Shown here: positions 1-8,100 of the stretch, one piece after another
How the letters are laid out: every line of letters begins with the position of its first letter
Numbering within the stretch: the stretch's first letter is position 1
Assembly (NCBI GenBank): GCA_902797015.1
Contig: CADBRG010000137.1
Coordinates: forward strand, 1 to 11,274
Origin: an uncultured Lachnospiraceae bacterium
GTDB lineage: Bacteria; Bacillota; Clostridia; Lachnospirales; Lachnospiraceae
Length of the DNA stretch: 11,274 nt
Direction: 5' to 3'
Made by a program: the position numbers and the translations under genes
Notes under the pieces: generated by a model
What the model was told of the DNA's origin: nothing
Databases searched by the model: none
What the model saw: the letters and a program-made list of their open reading frames with translations, nothing else

Positions 1-547
1 CTTTTTCCTCATAAAGAAGTACCTGCGCCGCTGCCGGAACCTGTGTTGCCATATACATGTCAACGATCTTAAAGCTGTTTGTAAATGTCGTTGCCTGCAT
101 GCATTCAAGCGCCATGGACTGCCAGGATCTTGTAGAACCGCCGACAGCGATCAAAGCACCTACACGGTCTCTCGGTTCAATCGCACCGATCTTTGTGAGG
201 AAAGCTGATTCATACGCCAGATTTCTGTGCATGAATTTCAAAAACAGAGAAGACGGCATCAGATCATAGGTCGGTGCGGAGAAAATAACCGCATCCTGAT
301 TGAGCATCACATCCATGATCTTTTTCTTGTCATCTGCATTGTCTAAAGAGCAACCAGTATGTTTTCCCATTGACATCCCCATTGTGCAGGATGTGCATCC
401 GTTACAATCAATAATCTCGTAGTCCTTTAAATTGATCATTGTAACCTCTGCCCCCTGCTCCTGGCATGCCAGCAACGCCTCTTTTAACAAAATTTCTGAA
501 TTGCTGTTTTTTCTTCCGGCAGTAACTCCCATCACCTTAAATGCCAT
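1..547 (-). CDS. Flavodoxin-fold NAD(P)H-dependent FMN reductase / iron-sulfur flavoprotein-like, partial
   Basis: The gene runs off the left edge, and 182 codons of the N-terminal part are visible. The start is the ATG at 547-545, preceded by an AGGAGG ribosome site (plus 555-560) at 7 bases. The protein opens with a beta strand and a phosphate-binding loop (GRKNSNSE, residues 11-18) typical of the NADPH-dependent FMN reductase family. Next comes a cysteine cluster at C48, C51, C54 and C66, then SAPTYDLMPSS (about 90-100), which fits the flavin-contacting loop. The first three cysteines match the compact CX2CX2C motif of archaeal and clostridial iron-sulfur flavoproteins, but the fourth lies 11 residues later, farther than usual. 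The expected role is cytosolic electron transfer or quinone/nitro reduction with FMN and possibly a 4Fe-4S cluster; the substrate cannot be told. It is divergent from the regulator at 731. The missing C-terminus prevents a finer family call. Confidence 0.85.
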   Translation of the reverse strand, partial: MAFKVMGVTAGRKNSNSEILLKEALLACQEQGAEVTMINLKDYEIIDCNGCTSCTMGMSMGKHTGCSLDNADDKKKIMDVMLNQDAVIFSAPTYDLMPSSLFLKFMHRNLAYESAFLTKIGAIEPRDRVGALIAVGGSTRSWQSMALECMQATTFTNSFKIVDMYMATQVPAAAQVLLYEEK

Positions 548-670
548 TTGAAATCCTCCTTAAAAGTCCTTCTTCATTCTGTCTAAACCTTAAAGTTACC
601 CTAATACGATTCTATATAATCCTATCTTATAAAACCTGTTTTCTACAAGTTGCGTTTTGTTGCATTATTG

Positions 671-688
671 TGTATATTTTAATATACA
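671..688. repeat. Perfect inverted repeat TGTATATT-TT-AATATACA in the divergent intergenic region
   Basis: Two perfect 8-base arms flank a 2-base centre, 42 bases upstream of the regulator's ATG. The right arm contains TATACA (683-688), which lies 17 bases after TTGCAT (660-665), so the repeat overlaps a plausible, weak -10/-35 pair for the regulator gene. The symmetry is seen directly. A role as an operator, for example for autoregulation, is inference. AT-rich symmetry can also arise by chance. Confidence 0.5.
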
Positions 689-730
689 TCGATGCACTTT
701 GTTCGTTTATTGTAGGAAAAGGGATTCATC

Positions 731-2197
731 ATGAAGTTTACTCTCTGGATGTTCATGAAAATGCTTGCACCGTTTGAACCGGTCATATATATCCAATCTG
801 AAGAGCTGCGCACCATCGAAAATGTGCGTCTATATGCTTCTGAAAGTGAATCCCCATATGTGCCGTTATCTGAAATAATTCTGTACGTTGCTGAGAGCAC
901 GCATTTTTTCCCCGGACAGCCAGCCCGGATCATCTGTTATCACAATGATAACTATATCCTGCTGCAGACCGATGATATCTACCGGGTCTTCAACCACATC
1001 CTGAACTATTTTGATCAGATGCAGTCATGGTACTTCACGCTTGGAAATATGATCTCCAGGCATTGTCTTTTAAAAGAAATCCTAAATCACTTTTCAGAAG
1101 TATTAACACGGCCATTGATGGTACTGGATGCGAGCCAGATCGTTCTGGCATCCTCAGAAAACTTTGGGAAGGGTACGATTGACGCCCGCTGGGACCGTAT
1201 GCTTGAGACCGGTTCGTTCGGCATTGATATGATCGAAGAATACAACCGTCTGCACCGGATGGAGACACAGCGAAAAGATGCCTATCTGATTCCGGCCAAT
1301 CCATTTCCTTTCCCAAGTTTTAACAGAAATATTTTTCTTGAAAATGAGTTTGTCGGCTTTATTTCCCTCATCATCAAAGGAAATCCACTGGAGCAGGACG
1401 AAAGGGACTGGTATGAGATCGCCTGCGAGTCGATCTTATCATGGTTTGATCTCTACGCTGACACAAACGATGTCATCACAAAAAGATCTCTTTTTTCTGA
1501 TCTGTTAGAAGGAAATCTTTCCGGAAAGGACCGGCTGGAAGATGCCTTAAATGCCCTTGGCTGGAGAAAGGACGCAGACAAGCGTCTCTATGTGTTTTCC
1601 TGTATTTCGAGTCTTTTGAATATGAATCAGCACATCACAAGGATTTTAAATCAGCATGCAGAAACCGTTTATGCGGTCACATCGGACAATCTGATTCTTG
1701 TCCTTCTGAACGAAGATAGTCAGGCTCACGAATTCCTGTCCTATACGTTCATGCCGTTGTTAAAAAACACCGGATACTAAGGTGGAAGCAGCAATGTTTT
1801 CACTGATCTTGCTGACCTCAGGGACCAGTTCGAGCTGGCAAAGATTGCAATCACAAACGGACAGCCTATTCCGGGCCGGATCTATGCATGCCATGATTTT
1901 GTATTACCTTACGTCTTCAACGTACTGCATAAAAACATGAAGCTCGAGCTCTGCCATCCTGCACTTTTAAAACTGACTGCATATGATGAGGCGCACAAAA
2001 CAGACCACTATGTTGTCCTGTATGCTTTGTTGAGTAACAACTGTAACCAGACAAAAACGGCACATGCCATCGGCATGCACCGCAATTCACTGATCCGTAA
2101 GATCAATTTCATTCAGGAATACTGTGATCTGGACCTGGAAGACTACGAGACCAGACTGCACCTGATGCTTTCTTATGAATATAGGGAGAATGAATAA
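731..2197 (+). pseudogene. PucR/CdaR-type transcriptional regulator, interrupted by one in-frame TAA
   Basis: One continuous frame from the ATG at 731 to the TAA at 2195-2197 encodes a whole PucR-like regulator, except for a TAA at 1778-1780 (codon 350 of 489). Before the stop lie a long N-terminal sensory region and the start of the central GGDEF-like domain. After it the frame reads GGSSNVFTDLADLRDQF, the usual next block of that domain, and ends in the C-terminal helix-turn-helix (about residues 415-470, with HRNSLIRKINFI). The homology crosses the stop without a gap, so a single substitution explains it. The start has a purine-rich GGAAAAGGG stretch (715-723) at a suitable distance. The truncated product would lack the DNA-binding domain. 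The downstream in-frame ATG (1937) has no clear ribosome site. Such regulators usually control nearby metabolic genes; the divergent flavoprotein and the HAD gene just downstream are candidates. A sequencing error is possible. Confidence 0.8.
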
Positions 2198-2198
2198 T

Positions 2199-2849
2199 AT
2201 GAAGCATTACCAGCTTATTGTTTTTGACCTTGATGGTACGATACTAGACACATTAGAAGATCTTATGATCAGCCTGAATGTCGCTTTGCAAAAAAATGCA
2301 CTTCCAAAACGGAGCCTCGAAGAAGTGCGTCGTTTTGTCGGAAACGGGATCGGTATGCTGATTCGGCGTGCTGTACCGTCTAATGCAGATGAGGATACGA
2401 TCCGTCAGGTACATACTGATTTTACCGCGCATTATAAAGTCCACAGCGCTGATCATACGCGTCCTTATGAAGGAATCCCAACGCTGATGAGACAGCTGCA
2501 TGAAGCAGACCGGCAGATCGCCGTTGTCTCTAATAAGGCAGACTATGCTGTGCAGGATCTGTGCCGCCATTATTTTCCTGGCCTCATCCATATCGCAGTC
2601 GGCGAAAAAGAAGGCGTCCGCAGAAAACCGGAACCGGATTCCGTTAACGAGGTCATTCGCCTTTCAGGCATTCCAAAAGAATCTGTTGTCTACATTGGAG
2701 ACTCCGAAGTCGACATCCAGACCGCCAAAAATGCCGGCATCGATGCGATCATCGTCGAATGGGGATTCCGTGACCGGGAATACCTGATCGAACAGGGCGC
2801 TTCTACGCTCGTGAAAACACCGGCTGAACTTGGGACACTGCTTTTGTAA
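2199..2849 (+). CDS. HAD-superfamily hydrolase, phosphoglycolate phosphatase-like
   Basis: This 216-residue cytosolic phosphatase has every HAD motif in order. These are the nucleophile motif DLDGT (D10, D12), the motif II serine in VVSNK (S111), the motif III lysine in RKPEP (K143), and the metal-binding acidic motif GDSEVD (D168, D172). A helical cap domain fills about residues 17-85, as in the Gph/PGP branch. The length is normal for that branch. I chose the ATG at 2199 because AGGGAG (2183-2188) lies 10 bases upstream and the family normally starts a few residues before DxDGT; the in-frame ATGs at 2175 and 2190 fit less well. The gene begins 1 base after the regulator's terminal stop, and its ribosome site lies inside the regulator, so the two are probably co-transcribed. 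The substrate is not determined: 2-phosphoglycolate, another sugar phosphate or a nucleotide are all possible. Confidence 0.9.
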   Translation: MKHYQLIVFDLDGTILDTLEDLMISLNVALQKNALPKRSLEEVRRFVGNGIGMLIRRAVPSNADEDTIRQVHTDFTAHYKVHSADHTRPYEGIPTLMRQLHEADRQIAVVSNKADYAVQDLCRHYFPGLIHIAVGEKEGVRRKPEPDSVNEVIRLSGIPKESVVYIGDSEVDIQTAKNAGIDAIIVEWGFRDREYLIEQGASTLVKTPAELGTLLL

Positions 2850-2897
2850 CACAGGAATATTGCAGACGAAATGACTCTTCCTGCAGTCCCCCTGACA

Positions 2898-3377
2898 TCA
2901 CAGCTCACGATAATACGGGCAGATGTTTTCATAGTGCCCGTCCTTCATACGAAATCCATTCGGAATCACGCCAAGCGGCACAAATCCCAAACGCTCATAC
3001 AGATGTCTGGCATGGATATTGGTTTCCACGACTGCATTCAGCTGCAGGATGCCAAACCCGATCTCTTTTGCCTTCTCCAGGCAATCAATCACCAGCTTTT
3101 CTCCGATGTGCAGTCCCCTGCTGATGCTATCCACTGCATAGCTGGCATTACAGATATGTCCGCATCGACCGATGTTGTTCGGATGCAGGATATAAAGCCC
3201 CACGATCTTTCCATCATTTTCTGCCACACCCGTATAACTTTGCGACGCGAAAAACTCTGCGCCCGATGCTTCATCCAGCAAATCTTCCTGCGGGAACGCA
3301 ATTCCTTCCTCAACGATACCGTTCCAGATGCGGATCATCTCAGACAGGTCCTCCTGCCGGTATTCTCTTACTAGCAT
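2898..3377 (-). CDS. GNAT-family N-acetyltransferase
   Basis: This 159-residue protein has a complete GNAT fold. The acetyl-CoA pyrophosphate-binding motif appears as SRGLHIG (residues 86-92), matching the R/QxxGxG/A loop. It is preceded by strands around GKIVGLYIL (56-64) and HICNASYAV (74-82), and followed by the C-terminal NIHARHLYERLGF (120-132) that closes the cofactor site. The start at 3377 has AAGGAGT (plus 3382-3388) 4 bases upstream. The closest general resemblance is to small GNATs that acetylate amines, amino acids or antibiotics such as phosphinothricin; the sequence does not identify the acceptor. It is convergent with the HAD gene, with 48 bases between the stops and no clear terminator. 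It is divergent from the acyltransferase gene. Confidence 0.9.
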   Translation of the reverse strand: MLVREYRQEDLSEMIRIWNGIVEEGIAFPQEDLLDEASGAEFFASQSYTGVAENDGKIVGLYILHPNNIGRCGHICNASYAVDSISRGLHIGEKLVIDCLEKAKEIGFGILQLNAVVETNIHARHLYERLGFVPLGVIPNGFRMKDGHYENICPYYREL

Positions 3378-3401
3378 ATCTACTCCTTTTTAAAAGTACC
3401 C

Positions 3402-3431
3402 TTTTCAACAGACTATATTTGCAGTATACTG
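3402..3431 (+). promoter_or_regulatory. Candidate promoter with a CAGTATACTG palindrome between divergent genes
   Basis: TTTTCA (3402-3407) and TATACT (3425-3430) are 17 bases apart, a sigma-A-like arrangement pointing toward the acyltransferase gene. The -10 sits inside a perfect 10-base palindrome (3422-3431). The predicted start of transcription is almost at the ATG at 3438, so that start would be leaderless, and no ribosome site is visible there. Either this promoter or the chosen translation start may be wrong. Confidence 0.3.
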
Positions 3432-3437
3432 TTGCGC

Positions 3438-4537
3438 ATGAGCGCAAATATTTCAAACACAACAAAACCACAAACCCGATTCAGCCCGGCGTTGTTTAGC
3501 AGTCTGCGCGGTGAGCTGTTCGGCTTTTCCATTATCAATGTTATGATCTACCATTATGCCTCCAGTTTCCTTGCGGACTGTAAAAACGGCATACTGGCAG
3601 TTCCACCATATGGCATCAGTTCGATTCTGATGCACATCTGCCATGATTTCTTTTGCAGCGTAGGTGTAGAGATCTTTCTGATCCTTTCCGGCATCGGACT
3701 GTTCTTCTCTTTCTGCCAAAACGAAAAAATCGGACAGTTTTATAAGCACCGTTTCCTGCGGATCCTGCCGGAATATCTGGTGGTCGCATTTATCTACTGG
3801 TGGCTCTGCGACACCGTTTTCCGCGACCGTGGCTGGATCAATGTGCTTAAGGATGTCTTTTTTGTTTCCTTCCCGTCAAAAGGAATTGTTTCGCTATGGT
3901 ACGTGATCGCGATCCTGGCATTTTACGTCGCCTATCCGTTTTTATATTTCCTTTGGAAAGGCTGTAAAAAACGTTCGATCCTGCTGATCGTTTTACTGGT
4001 TGTCTCCATGGGCATTCTGATCTTTTGTGATGTTCACCATGTCAAGGCTTACTGGAACATGCGGATCGGCGTACTGCGCATCCCGGTTATGCTGATCGGC
4101 GTACACTTAGGTCCCATCGTCTACAAGGCGGTAAAGGAACCGAAAAGCGAGCGTCCCGGCTGGGTCATGCCCGCCATCTGGGTCTTTATCATTGCAGTAT
4201 TTGTCGGAAGGATCCTGATCCAGGCATCACCTGCCGGACAGATCATCTGGCGTACGTATGACGCTCTCTTCGGACTGGCAATGCTGACCTTTGTTTCACT
4301 GATCATCATGCGGATCCCACAAGCATCCAAACTTCGCGCATTCCTGCGCCTGTGTGGAAATACTCACTGGAACTGTATCTGACGCATGTCTGCATGCGCT
4401 GGATCTTCGAATCCGCCGGCCTGCATACAGGCTATCCGCACATCTATTTACTGGCGCTCGCGATCAGCATCGCGATCACGCCGCTGTTGCACCGCCTTGG
4501 AACCGCAGTGCGGCCAAAATCAAACTTCGCCGGCTAG
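3438..4537 (+). pseudogene. Membrane acyltransferase family 3 protein, frameshifted near the 3' end
   Basis: The protein has the multi-helix architecture of acyltransferase 3 (OatA/Wzy-neighbour type) integral membrane enzymes, which move acetyl or similar groups onto cell-surface sugars. Visible hallmarks are the early conserved histidine in MIYHYASSF, the block GVEIFLILSGIGLFF, and the basic loop KHRFLRILPEY, followed by about seven further hydrophobic segments. The frame from 3438 stops at 4382, reading LCGNTHWNCI. Reading the next frame from about 4356 gives the expected final helix region, YSLELYLTHVCMRWIFES, ending at a TAG at 4535-4537. Adding one A to the AAA at 4358-4360 joins the frames into 366 residues, a normal family length. 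The hairpin terminator begins 7 bases after the restored stop, which supports 4537 as the true end. The start is uncertain: ATG 3438 lacks a ribosome site, and TTG 3432 is possible. The cause may be mutation or a base-call error. Confidence 0.8.
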
Positions 4538-4544
4538 CGGTAGG

Positions 4545-4610
4545 GTACCGTGTACTATTACAGAAATGTTACGGCACTGTAACATCTTCGTAATAGTACA
4601 CGGTACTTTT
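4545..4610 (+). terminator. Large nested hairpin between convergent genes, with a short T tract
   Basis: A perfect 17-base stem (4545-4561 with 4590-4606) encloses a second perfect 7-base stem (ATGTTAC 4566-4572 with GTAACAT 4579-4585) and a 6-base loop. Four T residues follow on the plus strand (4607-4610), so it fits a rho-independent terminator for the acyltransferase gene. On the minus strand it lies just beyond the Nudix stop codon but has no T tract on that side, so bidirectional action is only possible. The stem is longer than most terminators need, so a mobile palindromic repeat is an alternative. Confidence 0.7.
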
Positions 4611-5004
4611 ATAATTCAATCCTATCCACGACCAGCACATCTGCGGGCAGCCAGTTGACCTGCCGCAAATTCAACAGGGGCAGCCACGTGGCTGCCTCGT
4701 GTTCTTTTAACAGAAGATTTCCGGAGATAATCTCACACCAGAAGCAGTCCATCGAAAGATGAAATTCCGGATAATCATATTCGACGGTCATGATATAATC
4801 CCCGACACAAATCTCTGTGTCAAGTTCCTCCCGGATCTCTCTTGCGAGTGCCTCCTGTGGTGTCTCGCCTTCTTCGATTTTTCCGCCCGGAAATTCCCAC
4901 CAGTCCTTGTAATCACCGTATCCCCGCTGGGTCGCGAATACCACCGCCTCTTTATTCTCATTCTCAGCTTTGATCACAGCTGCTACAACTCGTATTGTTT
5001 TCAA
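4609..5004 (-). CDS. MutT-like Nudix (deoxy)nucleoside triphosphate pyrophosphohydrolase
   Basis: This 131-residue protein is a MutT-type Nudix hydrolase, expected to cleave oxidised or non-canonical nucleoside triphosphates to monophosphate and pyrophosphate in the cytosol. The Nudix box spans residues 41-63, from WEFPGGKIEEGE to REIREEL, with metal-binding glutamates E56, E59 and E60. The usual glycine near the box end is D62. The WEFPGGK lead-in is typical of 8-oxo-dGTP and related pyrophosphohydrolases. The likely start is TTG at 5004-5002, because AAGAAGG (plus 5010-5016) lies 5 bases upstream and the family begins at this point; no suitable ATG is seen. It follows the 42-residue ORF by 22 bases and the helicase gene by under 200, all on one strand. 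Whether it is a true antimutator MutT or acts on another nucleotide cannot be told from the sequence. Confidence 0.9.
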   Translation of the reverse strand: MKTIRVVAAVIKAENENKEAVVFATQRGYGDYKDWWEFPGGKIEEGETPQEALAREIREELDTEICVGDYIMTVEYDYPEFHLSMDCFWCEIISGNLLLKEHEAATWLPLLNLRQVNWLPADVLVVDRIEL

Positions 5005-5026
5005 CTTAACCTTCTTTCAGCAATCA

Positions 5027-5155
5027 CTATGCCCTTAACCTGTTCTGCCTGCGTCTTCTGCTGATTTGCAGACGCATCACACATGCAAATGCGCACACCA
5101 GACCGAAGGATATCACGGCTACTATTTTGTTCTTTTTAGTAGTACTGTTGTTCAT
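5027..5155 (-). CDS. Small basic membrane peptide, 42 residues, unknown function
   Basis: This ORF runs from the ATG at 5155-5153 to the TAG at 5029-5027. AAGG (plus 5162-5165) lies 6 bases before the ATG, a good ribosome site. The peptide has a short polar N-terminus with KK (residues 7-8), a hydrophobic stretch IVAVISFGLVCAFACVM (11-27) suited to one membrane helix, and a strongly basic tail with ISRRRRQNR (31-39). By the positive-inside rule the tail would stay in the cytoplasm. It begins 31 bases after the helicase stop and ends 22 bases before the Nudix start, all on one strand, filling an otherwise unexplained gap. I do not recognise a family. The spacing, ribosome site and amphipathic layout support a real gene, but an ORF this short can occur by chance. 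Confidence 0.5.
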   Translation of the reverse strand: MNNSTTKKNKIVAVISFGLVCAFACVMRLQISRRRRQNRLRA

Positions 5156-5186
5156 CTAGCACCTTATGTTGCCAATTCAATAATCT

Positions 5187-8100
5187 TTATAATGCGATGC
5201 TCTTATTCGCCTTTGGCAGTAAATCTGCCGGCATTGGATTATGGAGTCTCCAGACAAAACTAACTGGCTTTTCTCCTTCATGCTGCATATAATCTGCATT
5301 TCCCAAGAATGTATATGGTGCAGTATAAGAGCCGATCCTTTTATACTCGCGAACAAATAGCGAAATTAAATTGTTTGTGTTTTTATGATGAATGTATCGT
5401 TGAATCTTCGCACTGCTCTGTCGGTCCTGACTCTGACTTTGCCAATGGAACAATGTATCGTTGATCGCATAATCCTCATACATTGTCGATGGCGAAAAAT
5501 CTTTCTCTGATTTGTTCAAATTAATCAAAAAGATATCCGTCTTTTTATCATCAAAATACTTTACACCTTCCCGGAATTCAGGCGACTCTGTTTCTGTAAA
5601 CAAACTATAAGCTGCCATAATCTGACTCGTATTATATTGACAATGTAACTCCAAAGGACAGCTGTATGAGTACTCATTTTCCTCTGCAACAAAACCAATA
5701 TGTTTCCGATTATAATTCAAAATCTGCAGAACCTCTTCTCTTACAAACGGCTCATGAAGCACGAAAGAAATGCCATCATCAATATCCTTAAATCCACTCT
5801 TAGAAGGATGTTTCTTATGAAAAGTATAGTAAAGCATGTTGCGCATTAGACGTTCTTCTGTAGTGTGAATCTCTTTATCGCCATTAATATAGCGAATCCA
5901 GTAATCCAGCAATCTGGCGGAATTCACATGAAACAGTCCCGTCAGCATGCTGTAAACCTTATCATCTACATCCCTGTCATCCAGGATAAGACCTGCCCAC
6001 TTTTTCAGGCGGAACAAAGATCTTGCTCCTGAGTTTTGATAAAAGTCATAGATCGACATATTATATTCCGTTAAAAAGTTCTCCAAATTTAACGGTACGC
6101 CAGTATCTTCTTCAAATGTACGTACCATTTCAATTAAAGCTCTTTTATTATTATCTGTTTGTTTTAAATTCTCTAAAATATACTCTTTTGCATATTTTTC
6201 AAGTTCAATGTAACACCCTCGTGGCAAACTGCTAAACCCATCTTCAACCTGTTTCCTTATGGATTTGCGCCCTTTTCCTGCAATAGCCTCAAATTTCATT
6301 GCAAAATTATATTTCTTATTTGCCTGTCCTATAAAGTCAAGCACTGTTAAGCAATCTTTTCCCGGGCACAACCGCAAGCCACGGCCTAACTGTTGCAAAA
6401 ACACCGTTGAACTCTCCGTCGGTCTAAGGAAAAGCACTGTATCAATTGCAGGAATATCAACGCCTTCGTTGTAAAGATCCACGACAAAGATAAAATTAAT
6501 CTTTCCGCTAAGAAGATCAGCTTTTGCATCATTTCTGATATCATCTGCACTTTTAGAAGACAAGGCTATGGAAGGAATCCCTTTGCTGTTGAAGTATTCT
6601 GCCATGTAATTCGCATGTGCGACACTGACACAAAACCCCAATCCTTTCACAGAAGAAACATCCGTAACATATTTCTTCACACTATTTAAGATCAATGCAC
6701 ATCGCCTTGTATCTGCTGTGTAAACTCTTTCCAATTCCGACACATCATATCTTCCGCGTATCCATTTGAAATTTCTGTAATCAGTATCGTCTGTAACACC
6801 AAAGTACTGAAAAGGACTTAACAGATTTCGATCAATCGCCTCCCCTAACAATAGTTTTGATGCGATACGTCCATCAAAATACTTAAGAATATCCTTTCCA
6901 TCCATACGATCCGGCGTAGCTGTTAACCCTAGCAAGATCTTCGGATTATAGTAGGAAAGCAATTCCTGATAGGATGCTGCAGCTGCATGGTGAAATTCAT
7001 CCACGACAATATAGTCATAATAGTCTTTACTGGTCCACATTGACAGCTTGGCTGAGTTAAATGACTGTATGCTGATAAAAAGATGCTCAATATCCGATGG
7101 CTTTCGTCCATCAACATACAACTCACCAAAATTAAAATCATTTAAAACTTCCTGGAATTTTTGAATACTCTGTTCAAGTATTTCCTTTCTGTGTGCTACA
7201 AACAGTAATCTGGATCTTGGATTCTTCTCCTTGAATATTTTATAGTCAAATGCTGCAATGATCGTTTTTCCAACGCCTGTTGCAGCTTCGATCAAATTAC
7301 GATAATGACCATATAATTCCCTCTCAGCAGACAAATGATCTAATATTTCCTGTTGGTATGCATACGGACGGATTGCTACCTGAAGACTTCGGTTTACATT
7401 TTTCATGTATGTCGTTTTCTTCAATTCCGTTTGCAGTTTGATATGGCAATCCGGATCATCGGGATTGAATGTTTCAAAGGAAGCATCATTCCAATAGCTT
7501 TCAAAAGAAACCGAAAACTTTTTGACAATATCAAAGGATTCTTTTTCCGTCACTTTAACATTCCATTCCAAGCCACCTGTCAATGCCGGATTAGAAAGAT
7601 TAGATGAACCAATATATGCCGTCGAAAAACCCGTATTTCTTTTAAACAGATACGATTTGGCATGCATTCGTGCATGATTGGTTTCATAATTAATCTTTAC
7701 TTCCGTATTGGGAAGCTCTGCCAATGCAACAATCGCCTTGTAATCCATTGCTTGCGTATATGTTGTTGCAATGATACGCAATCTTACCCCATCGCGTTTT
7801 GTAAACGCTTGTAGTTCAGTAAGTAGCGGACGAATTGCACTCCACTTGATAAACGAAACCAGAAAATCTATAGAATCTGATGACAGAATCTCTTTCTTCA
7901 GCTCTGAAAGCATACTCGGCTCATTTTTAGACCCTGTAAATAAAGCATTTTCGACAATCGATGTTTCTGGATGTATCGCTCTGATCGTGTTAATACTTCT
8001 TGCAGAATTCATTTTTTCATATAAAGAAGTTAAAACCTCACCTTTTTCAAGGATAATGTTATCCTCAAATTCCGGTTCCCTAGTATGATCTGCGATTTCC

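Noticed and set aside
731..1316. Antisense ORFs at 679-933 and 1035-1316 on the minus strand
   Set aside because: They overlap the regulator frame, which has clear homology, and show no family resemblance or ribosome site.
1937..2197. Separate 86-residue HTH protein starting at ATG 1937
   Set aside because: There is no ribosome site before that ATG, and the frame is continuous with family homology upstream, so it is the tail of the interrupted regulator.
2850..2897. CAGGAA/TTCCTG dyad as a terminator between the convergent HAD and GNAT genes
   Set aside because: The 6-base arms are 20 bases apart with no T tract; this is within chance expectation.
4358..4382. Programmed ribosomal frameshift joining the two acyltransferase frames
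   Set aside because: No slippery heptamer, strong downstream structure or internal ribosome site is seen; a lost base in an A run is simpler.
5050..5076. Hairpin TGCGTC...GCAGACGCA as a terminator between the helicase and Nudix genes
   Set aside because: It has a 3-base bulge and no T tract on either strand, and it lies within the 42-residue ORF.
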